From assembly GCF_004340685.1 (NCBI RefSeq), contig NZ_SLUN01000004.1:124001-188000 (forward strand): DNA of 64,000 nucleotides, in the 5' to 3' direction. Positions within the stretch are counted from its first letter, which is position 1. The number at the start of each line of letters is the position of its first letter. Made by a program: the position numbers and the translations under genes. This DNA is from Hydrogenispora ethanolica (GTDB lineage: Bacteria; Bacillota; UBA4882; UBA8346). Below the pieces are notes generated by a model, which worked only from the letters and a program-made list of their open reading frames with translations, ran no database searches and was not told the DNA's origin. Positions 15,727 through 24,938 of this stretch are shown in pieces.

Positions 15727-16791
15727 ATGAAACTGATTTGCAACCAAGGCGAGCTAAGCGAAGTCCTATCCATTGTTTCCCGGGCCGCATCGGGCCGGAC
15801 CTATCCGATCTTGGAGAGCATCCTGATTGATGCTACCGGCTCCGAAGTCACTTGTTCGGCCACGAATATGGAGTTAGCGATCAAAATGTCAGTTCCCCAA
15901 ATTGAAGTCCTCGATTCCGGAAGCATTCTGGTTTCCGGAAAAATCCTGACCGATATTGTCCGGAAACTTCCGGCCGGGAAAGTGGAGATCGCGACTACTG
16001 ATTCCGGCGCCATGATCAAAAGCGGGAAATCCAAATTTAATCTGCCGGTTATCCCGGCCGACCAATTTATTCAACTCAAAGAACCGAGCGGGGCTCAATT
16101 CTTCGTGAACGCCGACGAATTGAAAACAGCGATCAAACAAACCATATTTGCCACCGTCGCCGACGATCCCCGCCCGTTCATCAGCTCGGCCCTGTTTGAA
16201 ACCACGGCCGACAAATTGACCATCGTTGCAACCGATGTTAACCGGCTGGCCGTCCGGGAGGTTCCGATATCAGGCGGCCCGGAATTGACCTTTTTATTGT
16301 CCGCAAAGTCCCTAAAGGAACTCATGGGGATCATCCGGGGACAAATCGCGCTCTCGGTGGATTCAAACCAGTTTTTCGTCATGGCTGAAGGACTCACGGT
16401 TAGCTGCCAACTGGTGAATGCTCAGTATCCCAAATACCGCCAGGTGATTCCGAAAGAGTCCTCCGGCAAAGTGATGATGGAACGCCGGGAGTTCATTCGT
16501 TCCCTGGAGCGGACCAGCCTGATATCGGATTCGGCGAAGTTCGAAATCACCGCGGATCGGATGTTCATATCCTCCCGGGAATCCGATCGCGGAGAGTTCC
16601 GGGAAGAAGTGGAGGTCCAAAAGTCTGGACAGGATTACGTAAGCGGGTTCAATACCAAGTTTCTGCTGGAGTTTGCGAAAGCCGTCGATGCCAAGGAGAT
16701 TGAGATGAGCTATAGCGATCCATTGCGTCCGGCGCTGCTGAAAGCTGGGAACGATGACTATTTCAACGTCGTGATGCCGATGAAACTTTAG
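15727..16791 (+). CDS. dnaN: DNA polymerase III beta subunit (sliding clamp)
   Basis: A 354-residue beta clamp with three clamp domains, close to the 366-380 residues of bacterial DnaN. Recognisable stretches are AASGRTYPILESILIDATGS, the AIKQTIFATVADDPRPFISS start of domain 2, VATDVNRLAVREVPI, and a VVMPMKL C-terminus resembling the hydrophobic-pocket end of DnaN. GAGGAGG precedes the ATG. A phage-encoded clamp implies that replication is partly self-sufficient or adapted to recruit host Pol III; no phage DNA polymerase is visible in this window. Confidence 0.95.
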   Translation: MKLICNQGELSEVLSIVSRAASGRTYPILESILIDATGSEVTCSATNMELAIKMSVPQIEVLDSGSILVSGKILTDIVRKLPAGKVEIATTDSGAMIKSGKSKFNLPVIPADQFIQLKEPSGAQFFVNADELKTAIKQTIFATVADDPRPFISSALFETTADKLTIVATDVNRLAVREVPISGGPELTFLLSAKSLKELMGIIRGQIALSVDSNQFFVMAEGLTVSCQLVNAQYPKYRQVIPKESSGKVMMERREFIRSLERTSLISDSAKFEITADRMFISSRESDRGEFREEVEVQKSGQDYVSGFNTKFLLEFAKAVDAKEIEMSYSDPLRPALLKAGNDDYFNVVMPMKL

Positions 16792-16805
16792 CGGAGGTGA
16801 CGACG

Positions 16806-16937
16806 ATGGTCTGCCCAGCCTGTCAACACGAGATGAAACAGGTCGAAATCAGCCCAAGGGGAAAGCCGGTCTTTGCCTGTGTTAATCCGGATTGTAAGTG
16901 CTTTATCGATGTGAAAAAGTGGGGATATGAGAAATGA
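16806..16937 (+). CDS. 43-aa zinc-ribbon peptide
   Basis: ATG after GCGGAGGTGACGACG. MVCPACQHEMKQVEI and FACVNPDCKCF supply two Cys pairs, topoisomerase-type zinc finger-like. It overlaps the next ATG by 4 bp. Confidence 0.65.
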   Translation: MVCPACQHEMKQVEISPRGKPVFACVNPDCKCFIDVKKWGYEK

Positions 16938-17614
16938 AAAGCTGGAAGCACAACGAACTCGCCGAAGACTTAGGAAATGTCAAGCAAACCAACTTTCTAG
17001 ACATCCCACTGGGCAGCGTGACCATGGAGTTCAACACCCAACGGGCGGATGTTCTAGAGGTTAAACCCTCATATACCCGGTTTTGTGTATCCATTTATGA
17101 GGTAAAAATCTCCCGGGCCGATTTTCAGAGCGACGTTCGCAGTGGAAAATGGCGCGGCTATCTCGATCATTGCCATAGATTCTACTTTGCGGTCCCAGCC
17201 GGTATGGTTGAGAAACAAGAGGTTCCCCCAGAGGCCGGACTCATTGTTCGGGGCGAAACCGGATGGTCAACTCTAAAAGCGGCGAAACCCCGCAACATAG
17301 AAATACCCTATACAACCTTGTTAAGTCTCATCTTTGCCAGGCAACGGATAAACCATTCCGGCCTTGCCCGAGAACGGCTCTATAAATTGGAACGGTACAA
17401 TCAGACAAAGAGTTTTTACAAAGCCCTTGGGCAACGCCTGGGGGACGCCTTGCGAAATAAAGATGAATACGAGATGGCGAAAAGCAATTTCGAACGCCAT
17501 ACTGAGCGGGTCCATGAACTCATCCGAGAAGGATTAGGCGAAAACCACTATTGGCCGGAATGGGAACTACGGAATTTAGTCAGACAGATTAAGGAAAAGG
17601 CTAAAGCATCTTGA
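16934..17614 (+). CDS. MmcB-family PD-(D/E)XK nuclease
   Basis: A 226-residue protein resembling MmcB/DUF DNA-repair proteins. Core motif: RADVLEVKPSYTRFCVSIYE followed by VKISRADFQSD, giving D, E and K of the nuclease, then HRFYFAVPAGMVEKQEVP and GLIVRGETGW. The C-terminal 100 residues are helical and specific to phage versions. It is coupled to the upstream zinc-ribbon gene. Confidence 0.75.
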   Translation: MKSWKHNELAEDLGNVKQTNFLDIPLGSVTMEFNTQRADVLEVKPSYTRFCVSIYEVKISRADFQSDVRSGKWRGYLDHCHRFYFAVPAGMVEKQEVPPEAGLIVRGETGWSTLKAAKPRNIEIPYTTLLSLIFARQRINHSGLARERLYKLERYNQTKSFYKALGQRLGDALRNKDEYEMAKSNFERHTERVHELIREGLGENHYWPEWELRNLVRQIKEKAKAS

Positions 17615-17630
17615 GAAAGGAGTGGTTGAA

Positions 17631-18131
17631 TTGGAATTCACGGATATGCTTAATACTTTTGACCCGGAAATTCAGCAACATATGCTTGGACTATTCTTTC
17701 GAGACATGCTGATTTATAAAGCTAAACTTCAAAAATGCGAATCACCAATTGAAAAACTGTTTGCTTTGTATTTCCTATACGGGGAACGCGAGCAAGGCTT
17801 TGGAGATTCCGCCATGGTTTTAATCGAACCTCAATATGAAATTCACCTAAACAGCACGACATATCGAGTTGATTTTTTAATCTCCGTGCAGATTTCGGGA
17901 CAATTTGTTAGGCTTATCGTCGAGTGCGATGGTCATGATTTTCATGAGCGGACCAAAGCACAAGCCCGGTACGATCGGCGCCGCGAACGAAGGTTGAAGG
18001 CTTCCGGCTATGAAGTGATCCGGTTTACCGGGTCCGAAATTGTAGCTGACCCATATAAGTGTGTCACGGAAACCATGGAGTTGATGAAACAGATGGCTTT
18101 GAACAATACGGCGAAGTGCATAAACCAGTAA
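17631..18131 (+). CDS. DUF559/Vsr-like endonuclease
   Basis: About 166 residues from TTG with GAAAGGAG 8 nt upstream; a GTG nine bases earlier overlaps that RBS. Central motif VDFLIS...LIVECDGHDFHERTKAQ and a C-terminal LKASGYEVIRFTGSEI are diagnostic of the very-short-patch-repair/DUF559 PD-(D/E)XK group. It is the third nuclease of this fold in the early operon; the substrate is unknown. Confidence 0.8.
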   Translation: MEFTDMLNTFDPEIQQHMLGLFFRDMLIYKAKLQKCESPIEKLFALYFLYGEREQGFGDSAMVLIEPQYEIHLNSTTYRVDFLISVQISGQFVRLIVECDGHDFHERTKAQARYDRRRERRLKASGYEVIRFTGSEIVADPYKCVTETMELMKQMALNNTAKCINQ

Positions 18132-18151
18132 AAAAAAGCGGGGATGGGGAC

Positions 18152-18928
18152 ATGCCAAATCGAACGATTAAAGAAAGCATTTGCACCAGTGACACCATTG
18201 ACCAATTGTCGGCCGAGGAAGAAAGGCTATTTACCCGCCTCATCGTCAACTGCGAAGATTACGGGCGAATGGAAGCGAGATCCGAGATTGTCAGGGCGAA
18301 ATGTTTCCCATTAAAGGTGGATCAAATCAGTATCCCCGATATTGAGACATGGCTGAAAAAGTTGGTCGAAGTCGGATTAATCGTTATTTACGAAAATCAC
18401 AGCAAGAAATATCTTCAATTCGTCAATTGGGAAGCCCATCAAACCATTCGGGCATTGAAAAGTAAATATCCCGCACCTGATGACGAAGGAAGTAACATTC
18501 TTTCATTTGAAAACAGTTGCATTCAGATGAATTCAGATGTTTCCGGTCAAGTACAAACCTGTTCGGCTACGTTAAACGAAAGATCGAAAGATCGTAAAGA
18601 TCGAAAAGATCGAGATCCGGAAACAGCTGAAAAAGCAATAGACCAAAAAGTCCAGTATGCGGATTATGTTTGGCTTACCGAGGGCGAACACAAAAAGTTG
18701 ACCATGCGTTACGGAGAACCGATCGTAAAGCTTTTAATCGAGGAGCTGGACAACTACAAAGGGGCTTACCCGAAGAAGCGCAAGTATGAGAGCGATTATC
18801 GGGCGATCCTCAGCTGGGTCGTTGAAAAAGTGATGCGAAAGACCGGATTACCACAAAACAAGTCCGAACCGAGCGATAGGACGAAGAAAACCCTTGAAAA
18901 TCTTGTGAAGGAAGGTCAGGCGATATGA
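18152..18928 (+). CDS. phage replication initiation protein (DnaD-like)
   Basis: A 258-residue protein beginning PNRTIKESICTSDTIDQLSA, the start of many Firmicute phage replisome organisers. A winged-helix N-terminal domain (about 1-115) is joined by a Lys/Asp-rich linker (KDRKDRKDRD) to a C-terminal domain with a DnaD-like YxxW-type helix (YESDYRAILSWVVEKVM). The linker region around 18583-18612 contains short GATCGAAAGATCGTAAAGAT repeats that could be the phage origin. Its stop overlaps the DnaB start, so initiator and helicase are coupled. Confidence 0.8.
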   Translation: MPNRTIKESICTSDTIDQLSAEEERLFTRLIVNCEDYGRMEARSEIVRAKCFPLKVDQISIPDIETWLKKLVEVGLIVIYENHSKKYLQFVNWEAHQTIRALKSKYPAPDDEGSNILSFENSCIQMNSDVSGQVQTCSATLNERSKDRKDRKDRDPETAEKAIDQKVQYADYVWLTEGEHKKLTMRYGEPIVKLLIEELDNYKGAYPKKRKYESDYRAILSWVVEKVMRKTGLPQNKSEPSDRTKKTLENLVKEGQAI

Positions 18929-20262
18929 GTTACATACCACCCCAGAACATCGAGGCCGAACAGTCACTATTGGGAAGTTGCTTGCTCTTAGGGCAAAAGG
19001 CAGTCGATGAAGCCAGTCTGATTATCACCGAGGCCGATTTTTACCGGGAAACCCATCGGATGATCTGGGAGGTCATTCAGCGATTATCGACGCAAAATAT
19101 CCCTATCGACATTATCTCGGTCTCAGAAGCATTTGGGAACCGGCTTGGCAAAATAGGCGGCCGACAGTATCTGCTGCAGTTGGCGAATGCTACACCGACA
19201 CTATCAAACATCCCCATTTACGCGGGGATTATTAAAAGCAAAAGCCTGGCCCGGCTTAAAATTGCCGAATGCCAAGAGACTATTAAGCAGCTGGTAAACG
19301 AAGAAGACCCAACGGAGATCATCTCCAAATCCATGCTTTCGGACATGCGGATCCTTAACCAGGGGAAGAAAGATTCCATTGAGCGGGTATCGGATCGATT
19401 GTTCGAGGTTTACGACAAAATCGGCGAAAGCAAAGGTAAAAATGGTATTACTGGGGTTCCTACCGGATACCCGGATTTGGACCGGATCGGCGGCGGATTG
19501 CAGGTTGGAATGATTGTTCTAGCGGCCCGGCCCAGCATGGGCAAGACCACTTTCGCTATGAATATCGCCCGTAATGTGGCGTTGGCCGGGAATAAGGCCC
19601 TCATTTTTAGCCTGGAAATGACTAAGGAACAGCTCATCCGAAAATTCTTAGCCATGGAATCCGGCTTGAATTCAAAGCTATTTAATAATGCCGGAGAAAT
19701 CCAGGAAGAGCAATGGAAGCAATTGGCCAGGGGATTAAATTCATTGCAGGAAGCCGGGATCTTCATCGACGATACGAGCGGGGTAAAGGCCAGCCAAATA
19801 CTCATCAAGGCGCGTCGTTTTAAATCACTCAATCCCGATCTTGGATTGATCGTCATTGACTATATGGGGCTCATTGCTCCGGAATCGAATAAGGGGAACA
19901 CCAACGAAAAGATAGGCGAGATATCGAAGATTATCAAAACCATGTCGAAAGAGCTGAATTTACCGGTTTTGATTTTGGCTCAATTAAACCGGGGAGTTGA
20001 AACTAGGGACGATAAAATACCAACATTGGCCGATCTGCGTGACTCTGGAAATATCGAGCAGGACGCAGATGCCGTGATGTTTCTTTATCGGGAAGATTAT
20101 TACAACAATCCGGAAGAAGGAGCGCCGGATCCGTCCGAAACTTTTGTGATCATGAGAAAGAACAGACTGGACGGTGGGATTGGGGCAGCGAAACTGATCT
20201 ATTTCAAAGCGGTGCAAAGGTTTACATCCATAGCAAGACCTGACTTGAAGGAGGCGTGTTGA
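18925..20262 (+). CDS. dnaB: replicative DNA helicase (DnaB/DnaC type)
   Basis: A 445-residue hexameric helicase. The DnaB N-terminal domain is at about 1-105 ([20 protein letters not shown]). The RecA-like core carries Walker A ([16 protein letters not shown]), Walker B ([12 protein letters not shown]), and DnaB motif 4 ([20 protein letters not shown]). Length and motifs are canonical. It is loaded at the phage origin, presumably by the initiator encoded immediately upstream with a 4-bp overlap. Confidence 0.97.
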   Translation: MSYIPPQNIEAEQSLLGSCLLLGQKAVDEASLIITEADFYRETHRMIWEVIQRLSTQNIPIDIISVSEAFGNRLGKIGGRQYLLQLANATPTLSNIPIYAGIIKSKSLARLKIAECQETIKQLVNEEDPTEIISKSMLSDMRILNQGKKDSIERVSDRLFEVYDKIGESKGKNGITGVPTGYPDLDRIGGGLQVGMIVLAARPSMGKTTFAMNIARNVALAGNKALIFSLEMTKEQLIRKFLAMESGLNSKLFNNAGEIQEEQWKQLARGLNSLQEAGIFIDDTSGVKASQILIKARRFKSLNPDLGLIVIDYMGLIAPESNKGNTNEKIGEISKIIKTMSKELNLPVLILAQLNRGVETRDDKIPTLADLRDSGNIEQDADAVMFLYREDYYNNPEEGAPDPSETFVIMRKNRLDGGIGAAKLIYFKAVQRFTSIARPDLKEAC

Positions 20263-20263
20263 A

Positions 20264-20611
20264 TTGAACCATATTGCCTTGATTGGACGCTTGACCCGGG
20301 ACCCTGAGCTCCGTTATACGCCGAATGGCGTTGCCGTATCGAATTTTGACTTGGCCGTAGATCGGCCGGTACCGAACCAGCAAGGAGAGCGAGAGACGGA
20401 TTTCATCCGAATTATTGCATGGAACAAGCTTGCCGAGAACGTTGCCAATTACGTCAAAAAAGGGCGACTCGTGGGGGTCGAAGGCCGGCTGCAGATTCGG
20501 AGCTATGAAACGCAGGATGGGCAGAAAAGGCGAGTGGCCGAGGTCGTGGCCAGTCAGGTCCAGTTTTTGGACAGGGGCCGGGATGATTCCGCGGCGGCCG
20601 GGAATGGGTAG
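20264..20611 (+). CDS. ssb: single-stranded DNA-binding protein, amber-truncated
   Basis: 115 residues from TTG, with AAGGAGG upstream. The OB fold is complete ([20 protein letters not shown] ... [20 protein letters not shown]). The frame stops at TAG 20609-20611, yet reading in the same frame through it gives 18 more residues ending GVDLNDLPF and a TAG at 20666-20668. D-x-x-D-x-PF is the conserved SSB tip that binds replication and repair partners. The ancestral gene therefore ended at 20668 (134 residues). The present product should bind DNA but lack the partner-binding tail. Confidence 0.93.
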   Translation: MNHIALIGRLTRDPELRYTPNGVAVSNFDLAVDRPVPNQQGERETDFIRIIAWNKLAENVANYVKKGRLVGVEGRLQIRSYETQDGQKRRVAEVVASQVQFLDRGRDDSAAAGNG

Positions 20612-20686
20612 GCGGGTTCGAATCACGATGAGCCTGTCGGGGTAGATCTCAATGATTTACCTTTTTAGGGACACAAGGAGGAAGCC

Positions 20687-22396
20687 ATGAACGAAATCAT
20701 CGTAGATAATTTCGCCGGCGGGGGCGGCGCCAGCACTGGCATAGAAATGGCCATTGGTCGATCCGTTGATATTGCAATCAATCACGACCCGGCGGCGATC
20801 GCCATGCATAAAGCAAACCATCCCACGACCAAACACTACTGCGAATCAGTTTGGGATGTTGACCCTGTGGAGGCGGCGGCCGGTCGACCGGTGGGTCTGG
20901 CCTGGTTTAGTCCGGATTGTAAGCATTTCAGTAAGGCCAAGGGCGGAAAACCGCGGGACAAAAACATACGAGGTTTGGCGTGGGTAGTCATTAAATGGGC
21001 AATTGCAGCATCACCCAGAGTCATAATGCTTGAAAACGTTGAAGAGTTCAAAACCTGGGGACCTCTTGACGAGAATGGCCATCCCATTGAAGACAGAAAG
21101 GGAGAGACATTCCAAGCCTTTATAGCAGTTTTGAGCACGGGGTTGAAAGATAAAGATCATCCTGCTTGGAAAGAAATTGAGGAAAGCCTCGGAAAGTATT
21201 TTGACAAGGAAAAGCTCGAAAAAGGGCTAGGATACATGGTCGACTGGAAAGAGCTTCGCGCATGTGACTATGGCGCACCGACCATTCGTAAAAGGTTTTT
21301 CTTGATTGCCAAGCGCGATGGTGGTCTTATCGTTTGGCCGAAGCAAACCCACGGCGACCCGAATAGCCCAGCGGTCAAGAGTGGCAAGTTGAAGCCATGG
21401 AAAACGGCAGCCGAGATCATCGATTGGTCGATGCCATGTCCAAGCATTTTTGACCGAAAAAAGCCCCTTGCCGAGAACACCATGAAACGGATCGCCCGGG
21501 GGATTCAGAAGTTCGTCATTGAGAATCCACGGCCATTCATTATCAAAGTCAATCATACCGGCGAGGATTTCCGTGGGCAGGAAATCAACGAACCACTGCA
21601 AACGGTGACGGCAAAAAACGGATGGGGGATTGTAAGCCCGACTCTCATACAAACCGGGTATGGGGAAAGAGAGGGGCAGGAACCGCGTGTTCCAGGGTTG
21701 GATAAACCATTAGGTACCGTCGTCGCCGGAGGAATTAAACACGCACTTGTAACACCGTTTGTTGTTGGTGCCGGAGGTCCGGAGTATATGGCGAAGCCCG
21801 CTCCGGTGGATGAACCGGTACGAACGATTGTAACTGAGAATCATCGGGCTCTTGTATCAGCATTCCTTGCCAAGCATTACGGTGGAAATTATGACGGACC
21901 GGGAGCGGATATGATTGAACCATTGCCAACGGTGACCACCGTTGATCATAATGCCGTCGTAACAAGCCATTTAATCAAAATGTACGGGACCAATACTGGA
22001 TCATCTGTGACCGAACCGGTGCCGACGGTAACGGCCGGCGGGTTACATATCGGAGAGGTCCGCGCTTTTTTACTCAAATATTATAGTACAGCGACCGGCC
22101 AACCAATTGAAGAACCGCTTCATACTGTAACAACTAAAGATCGAATCGGACTCGTCACGGTCGAAGGCCAGGATTACCAAATTGTTGATATAGGGATGAG
22201 GATGCTGGAACCGCGAGAATTGTTCGCAGCTCAGAGTTTCCCCGATGATTACATCATAGATCGGGATGCGGATGGGAAGAAGTATTCCAAAGCCGCGCAG
22301 GTAGCCAGATGTGGGAACGCGGTACCGCCGAAACTTGTAAAGGCAATTGTCAGAGTCAATGTACCGGAAATGTGTATCAATAACAAGGTGGCGTGA
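20687..22396 (+). CDS. phage DNA cytosine-C5 methyltransferase
   Basis: A 569-residue C5 methylase. SAM motif DNFAGGGGASTGIEMAI; catalytic Cys in the variant loop SPDCKHFSKAKGGKP (in place of the usual PPCQ); IMLENVEEF (ENV motif). The C-terminal half has at least five copies of an E-P-x-x-T-V-T unit (INEPLQTVTAKNG, DEPVRTIVTENH, IEPLPTVTTVDH, TEPVPTVTAGG, EEPLHTVTTKDR). These are hallmarks of phage C5 methylases and probably form the target-recognition part. It ends with the SAM-binding GNAVPPKL motif. It is likely to protect phage DNA against restriction. Confidence 0.94.
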   Translation: MNEIIVDNFAGGGGASTGIEMAIGRSVDIAINHDPAAIAMHKANHPTTKHYCESVWDVDPVEAAAGRPVGLAWFSPDCKHFSKAKGGKPRDKNIRGLAWVVIKWAIAASPRVIMLENVEEFKTWGPLDENGHPIEDRKGETFQAFIAVLSTGLKDKDHPAWKEIEESLGKYFDKEKLEKGLGYMVDWKELRACDYGAPTIRKRFFLIAKRDGGLIVWPKQTHGDPNSPAVKSGKLKPWKTAAEIIDWSMPCPSIFDRKKPLAENTMKRIARGIQKFVIENPRPFIIKVNHTGEDFRGQEINEPLQTVTAKNGWGIVSPTLIQTGYGEREGQEPRVPGLDKPLGTVVAGGIKHALVTPFVVGAGGPEYMAKPAPVDEPVRTIVTENHRALVSAFLAKHYGGNYDGPGADMIEPLPTVTTVDHNAVVTSHLIKMYGTNTGSSVTEPVPTVTAGGLHIGEVRAFLLKYYSTATGQPIEEPLHTVTTKDRIGLVTVEGQDYQIVDIGMRMLEPRELFAAQSFPDDYIIDRDADGKKYSKAAQVARCGNAVPPKLVKAIVRVNVPEMCINNKVA

Positions 22397-22398
22397 TC

Positions 22399-23232
22399 AT
22401 GTATCAATGGCGTAAAGGAATTGCGAGTTGGGAATGTGGTAAAACGCTTTATATCTCAGTCCCATTTACCTGGTTGATGGACGAGGCCGAGAAAATGGCG
22501 GAACTGCATAAAGGGCCAGTGTTAATCGGCGGGCCCGGAAGCATGCAACCGAACCAAAAGTGTCCCGGATTTGAGCCATTACTCTTTCACAATCCAAGTG
22601 CAACTTTTACTACTCGCGGCTGCCCTAATGGATGCGGATTTTGCGCGGTCCCTAAACTCGAACCAGAATTCAAAGAGATTCCTGACTTTCGGCCGGCGCC
22701 GATTATATGCGACAACAACTTCACCGCCGCCAGTCGAAAACACCAAGAACGAGTGGTTGAAAGGCTTAAGGTGTTCACGCTGGTTGACTTTAACCAAGGC
22801 TTGGAATGTGGGAGGTTTAAGCCGGAGCTGGCTGATTTGCTTGGAAATCTTCATTGCAAAGTACGGTTCGCCTTCGATCATGTATCTTTCGAATCAAAGG
22901 TCAAAGCAGCAATTGACCTTTGCCGAAAGCGAACAACCAAGAACATCGGAATCTATGTACTCATTGGTTTCAATGACTCCCCGGCCGATGCACGTTACCG
23001 ATTGGAATTGGTCCGCTCCTGGGGAATTAGGCCAAATGCAATGCGGTTTCAGCCGTTGGACGCCAAGAAAAAGAATGCCTATGTTGCGCCAGGGTGGACC
23101 GAATTAGAGCTTATGCGGATGATGAACTATTACAATAAGCTGCGGTGGCTGGAACACGTTCGATATGAAGAATTTGAATACCGAGTTGGCGAGGAGAATC
23201 AAGGCCATTTATTTGAAACGGAGGCGAGCTAA
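22399..23232 (+). CDS. radical SAM protein
   Basis: About 277 residues. The cluster motif is CPNGCGFC (C-x3-C-x2-C) near residue 77, preceded by a B12-binding-like or substrate region with PVLIGGPGSMQ. A TIM-barrel pattern follows: FTLVDFNQGLECGRF, KVRFAFDHVSFESKVKAA, NIGIYVLIGFND. It overlaps or abuts the C5 methylase; ATG with AAGGTGG at 8 nt is preferred over a GTG overlapping the methylase stop. Substrate is unknown; adjacency to a methylase and a PP-loop enzyme suggests nucleic-acid modification. Confidence 0.87.
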   Translation: MYQWRKGIASWECGKTLYISVPFTWLMDEAEKMAELHKGPVLIGGPGSMQPNQKCPGFEPLLFHNPSATFTTRGCPNGCGFCAVPKLEPEFKEIPDFRPAPIICDNNFTAASRKHQERVVERLKVFTLVDFNQGLECGRFKPELADLLGNLHCKVRFAFDHVSFESKVKAAIDLCRKRTTKNIGIYVLIGFNDSPADARYRLELVRSWGIRPNAMRFQPLDAKKKNAYVAPGWTELELMRMMNYYNKLRWLEHVRYEEFEYRVGEENQGHLFETEAS

Positions 23233-23388
23233 ATGTTAAATCTCTATTGCACCAAATGCGGCAAGGAAATCGAGAAATGCAACTGCACTGATCTCTATGA
23301 GCGGTTTAAGAAAAAATTCTGGGGTGCGTCCATCTATGATGTGGTCATGGCTAGGGTAGCTGTAAAGGGCCGAGAGAAGGCGGCGTGA
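23233..23388 (+). CDS. 51-aa zinc-ribbon peptide
   Basis: MLNLYCTKCGKEIEKCNCTD places four cysteines (CxxC, CxC) in the first 18 residues, followed by an amphipathic helix. It starts at the stop of the radical SAM gene and ends 1 bp before the next start, so it is firmly embedded in the operon. Confidence 0.65.
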   Translation: MLNLYCTKCGKEIEKCNCTDLYERFKKKFWGASIYDVVMARVAVKGREKAA

Positions 23389-23389
23389 G

Positions 23390-24253
23390 ATGCTTAAGTA
23401 TGATACTCTGTTTGGTCCAATTGATAAGGTGCAGATAGCAATTGACCGGATCCGCCAGTTTGAGCCGCCGGAAGGATACTATGTGGCATTTTCAGGCGGC
23501 AAGGACTCGCAGACAGTTTACCACCTTTGCAAAGAGGCCGGCGTTAAATTTGACGCTCATTATCATCTAACGACGGTCGATCCGCCGGAATTGGTGAGGT
23601 TTATAAAACAAAATTACCCGAAAGTAGTCGTCGATAGACCGCCAACGACCATGTGGAAATTGATTGTTGATCGTAAAATTCCTCCTACTCGCATCGCGAG
23701 ATATTGTTGTCAGGTACTCAAAGAAGGCGGAGGAGAGGGAAGGTTTGTTATAACAGGTGTGCGGTGGGCTGAATCAGTTAAGAGAAAAAATAATCGTGGT
23801 GTAGTTGAAATATTTGGTAATAAAACCAAGGATAAAAAGATTTTCCTTAATAGCGATAACGATGAGGTTCGGCGTGTGATTGAAACATGTGTCACTCGTG
23901 GCAAAAGAATTTTGAACCCTATCGTTGATTGGACTGATTCAGATGTTTGGGAATATTTAAACGGCAGAAAAATTGACCATTGCCAGTTATATGACCAAGG
24001 ATTTAAGAGATTAGGATGTATTGGATGCCAAATGGCTCCATTTTCTCATCGTCAAGATGAATTTAAACGATGGCCCAAATATTATCAAAACTATCTTCTG
24101 ACATTTGAGCGGATGCTAAAGGAGAGGGAAAGGAGAGGTCTTCCTAATGCACGGTGGAAAACCGCCCAGGATGTAATGGACTGGTGGATTTATGAAATGC
24201 CAAGAGAAGACCCAGACCAAAATTCTCTATTTACAGACTATGAAGCCAGTTAG
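23390..24253 (+). CDS. PAPS reductase/DndC-like PP-loop protein
   Basis: A 287-residue PP-loop ATPase. The PP motif FSGGKDSQTVYHL is near residue 35; then PPTRIARYCCQVLKEG, VITGVRWAESVKRK, PIVDWTDSDVWEYL and GCIGCQMAPF. Cysteines in CC and CxxC could hold a cluster or persulfide. Phage members are annotated as PAPS reductase-like; the same superfamily includes DndC, which activates the DNA backbone for phosphorothioation, and tRNA thiolases. No dndBDE homologues are nearby. Confidence 0.85.
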   Translation: MLKYDTLFGPIDKVQIAIDRIRQFEPPEGYYVAFSGGKDSQTVYHLCKEAGVKFDAHYHLTTVDPPELVRFIKQNYPKVVVDRPPTTMWKLIVDRKIPPTRIARYCCQVLKEGGGEGRFVITGVRWAESVKRKNNRGVVEIFGNKTKDKKIFLNSDNDEVRRVIETCVTRGKRILNPIVDWTDSDVWEYLNGRKIDHCQLYDQGFKRLGCIGCQMAPFSHRQDEFKRWPKYYQNYLLTFERMLKERERRGLPNARWKTAQDVMDWWIYEMPREDPDQNSLFTDYEAS

Positions 24254-24266
24254 TTGGAGATAAACA

Positions 24267-24560
24267 ATGGCCTGCCAAATCTCATGTAATGATTGCCCAG
24301 CCCGTCATAAATGCGGTGATAAACCCCGTCCATACTTGAATGCGAAGGAAACCGAAGAGATGTTCATCATGGCCGCATTTATCGCCCGGCTAGAGGACGG
24401 GATAAAGACCGAACAAAACCCAAAGATTCACCGTGACATGGCGGTGGCCTTGAAGTTGGTCCAGCGGGCATTGGATCGGAAGGTTTGCGGGCTCTCGTTC
24501 GAACGGTTGACGGAGTACATCAAAAGGATTGGACGAAAGAAAATTGTGATGGAGGATTGA
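24267..24560 (+). CDS. Cys-rich hypothetical protein
   Basis: Ninety-seven residues. The N-terminal QISCNDCPARHKCGDKP gives three or four closely spaced Cys; the remainder is helical (EMFIMAAFIARLEDGI). Common in phage early operons without known function. Confidence 0.6.
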   Translation: MACQISCNDCPARHKCGDKPRPYLNAKETEEMFIMAAFIARLEDGIKTEQNPKIHRDMAVALKLVQRALDRKVCGLSFERLTEYIKRIGRKKIVMED

Positions 24561-24563
24561 AAG

Positions 24564-24761
24564 ATGGCCTATTTAGACGACCAGAAAATCGCTTTACTTG
24601 AAGAACTCGCGGTTGAATTCGAGAACCTCCGCGATACCGACCGGGAAGATAAAATTCAGGAGTGGCGCCAGAAGGTAGCGGAGGAGTTCGGCATTTACAA
24701 AGATGAGGCCCTACGGCACATCCGGTCAATACTGGAGGAGCGGGCGAAGAAAATAGCATGA
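24564..24761 (+). CDS. 65-aa acidic helical protein
   Basis: MAYLDDQKIALLEELAVEFE and the rest are predicted all-helical and charged. AAAG upstream and a 3-bp gap from the previous gene indicate an operon gene. Unknown function. Confidence 0.55.
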   Translation: MAYLDDQKIALLEELAVEFENLRDTDREDKIQEWRQKVAEEFGIYKDEALRHIRSILEERAKKIA

Positions 24762-24776
24762 AAGGGGGGATAGTTA

Positions 24777-24938
24777 ATGGAAACGGTTATTCTCAAAATA
24801 CTGCTGGTTATTGGAATCATAATTTGGACGGGGATTGAATTAGGAAAGGCAAATAGACAAGCGAATGAGATCATGTCGAAGTCAAGGAGAAAAATCGATG
24901 GGGAACAAGAATCATCCGAATGCAGAGATGCTGCTTGA
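24777..24938 (+). CDS. 53-aa single-pass membrane peptide
   Basis: ATG after AAAGGGGGG. One hydrophobic helix (VILKILLVIGIIIWTGIEL) then a charged tail. Its end overlaps the following gene's start by 41 bp in another frame. Plausible because of the strong RBS. Confidence 0.5.
   Translation: METVILKILLVIGIIIWTGIELGKANRQANEIMSKSRRKIDGEQESSECRDAA

Noticed and set aside
20609-20611. Genetic-code change with TAG as sense codon
   Set aside because: Several neighbouring genes (for example dnaN and the PP-loop gene) end in TAG without in-frame extension of known domains, so TAG is a normal stop here.
23390-24253. Full Dnd phosphorothioation system
   Set aside because: Only a DndC-like PP-loop gene is present; no DndA, B, D or E relatives were seen nearby.
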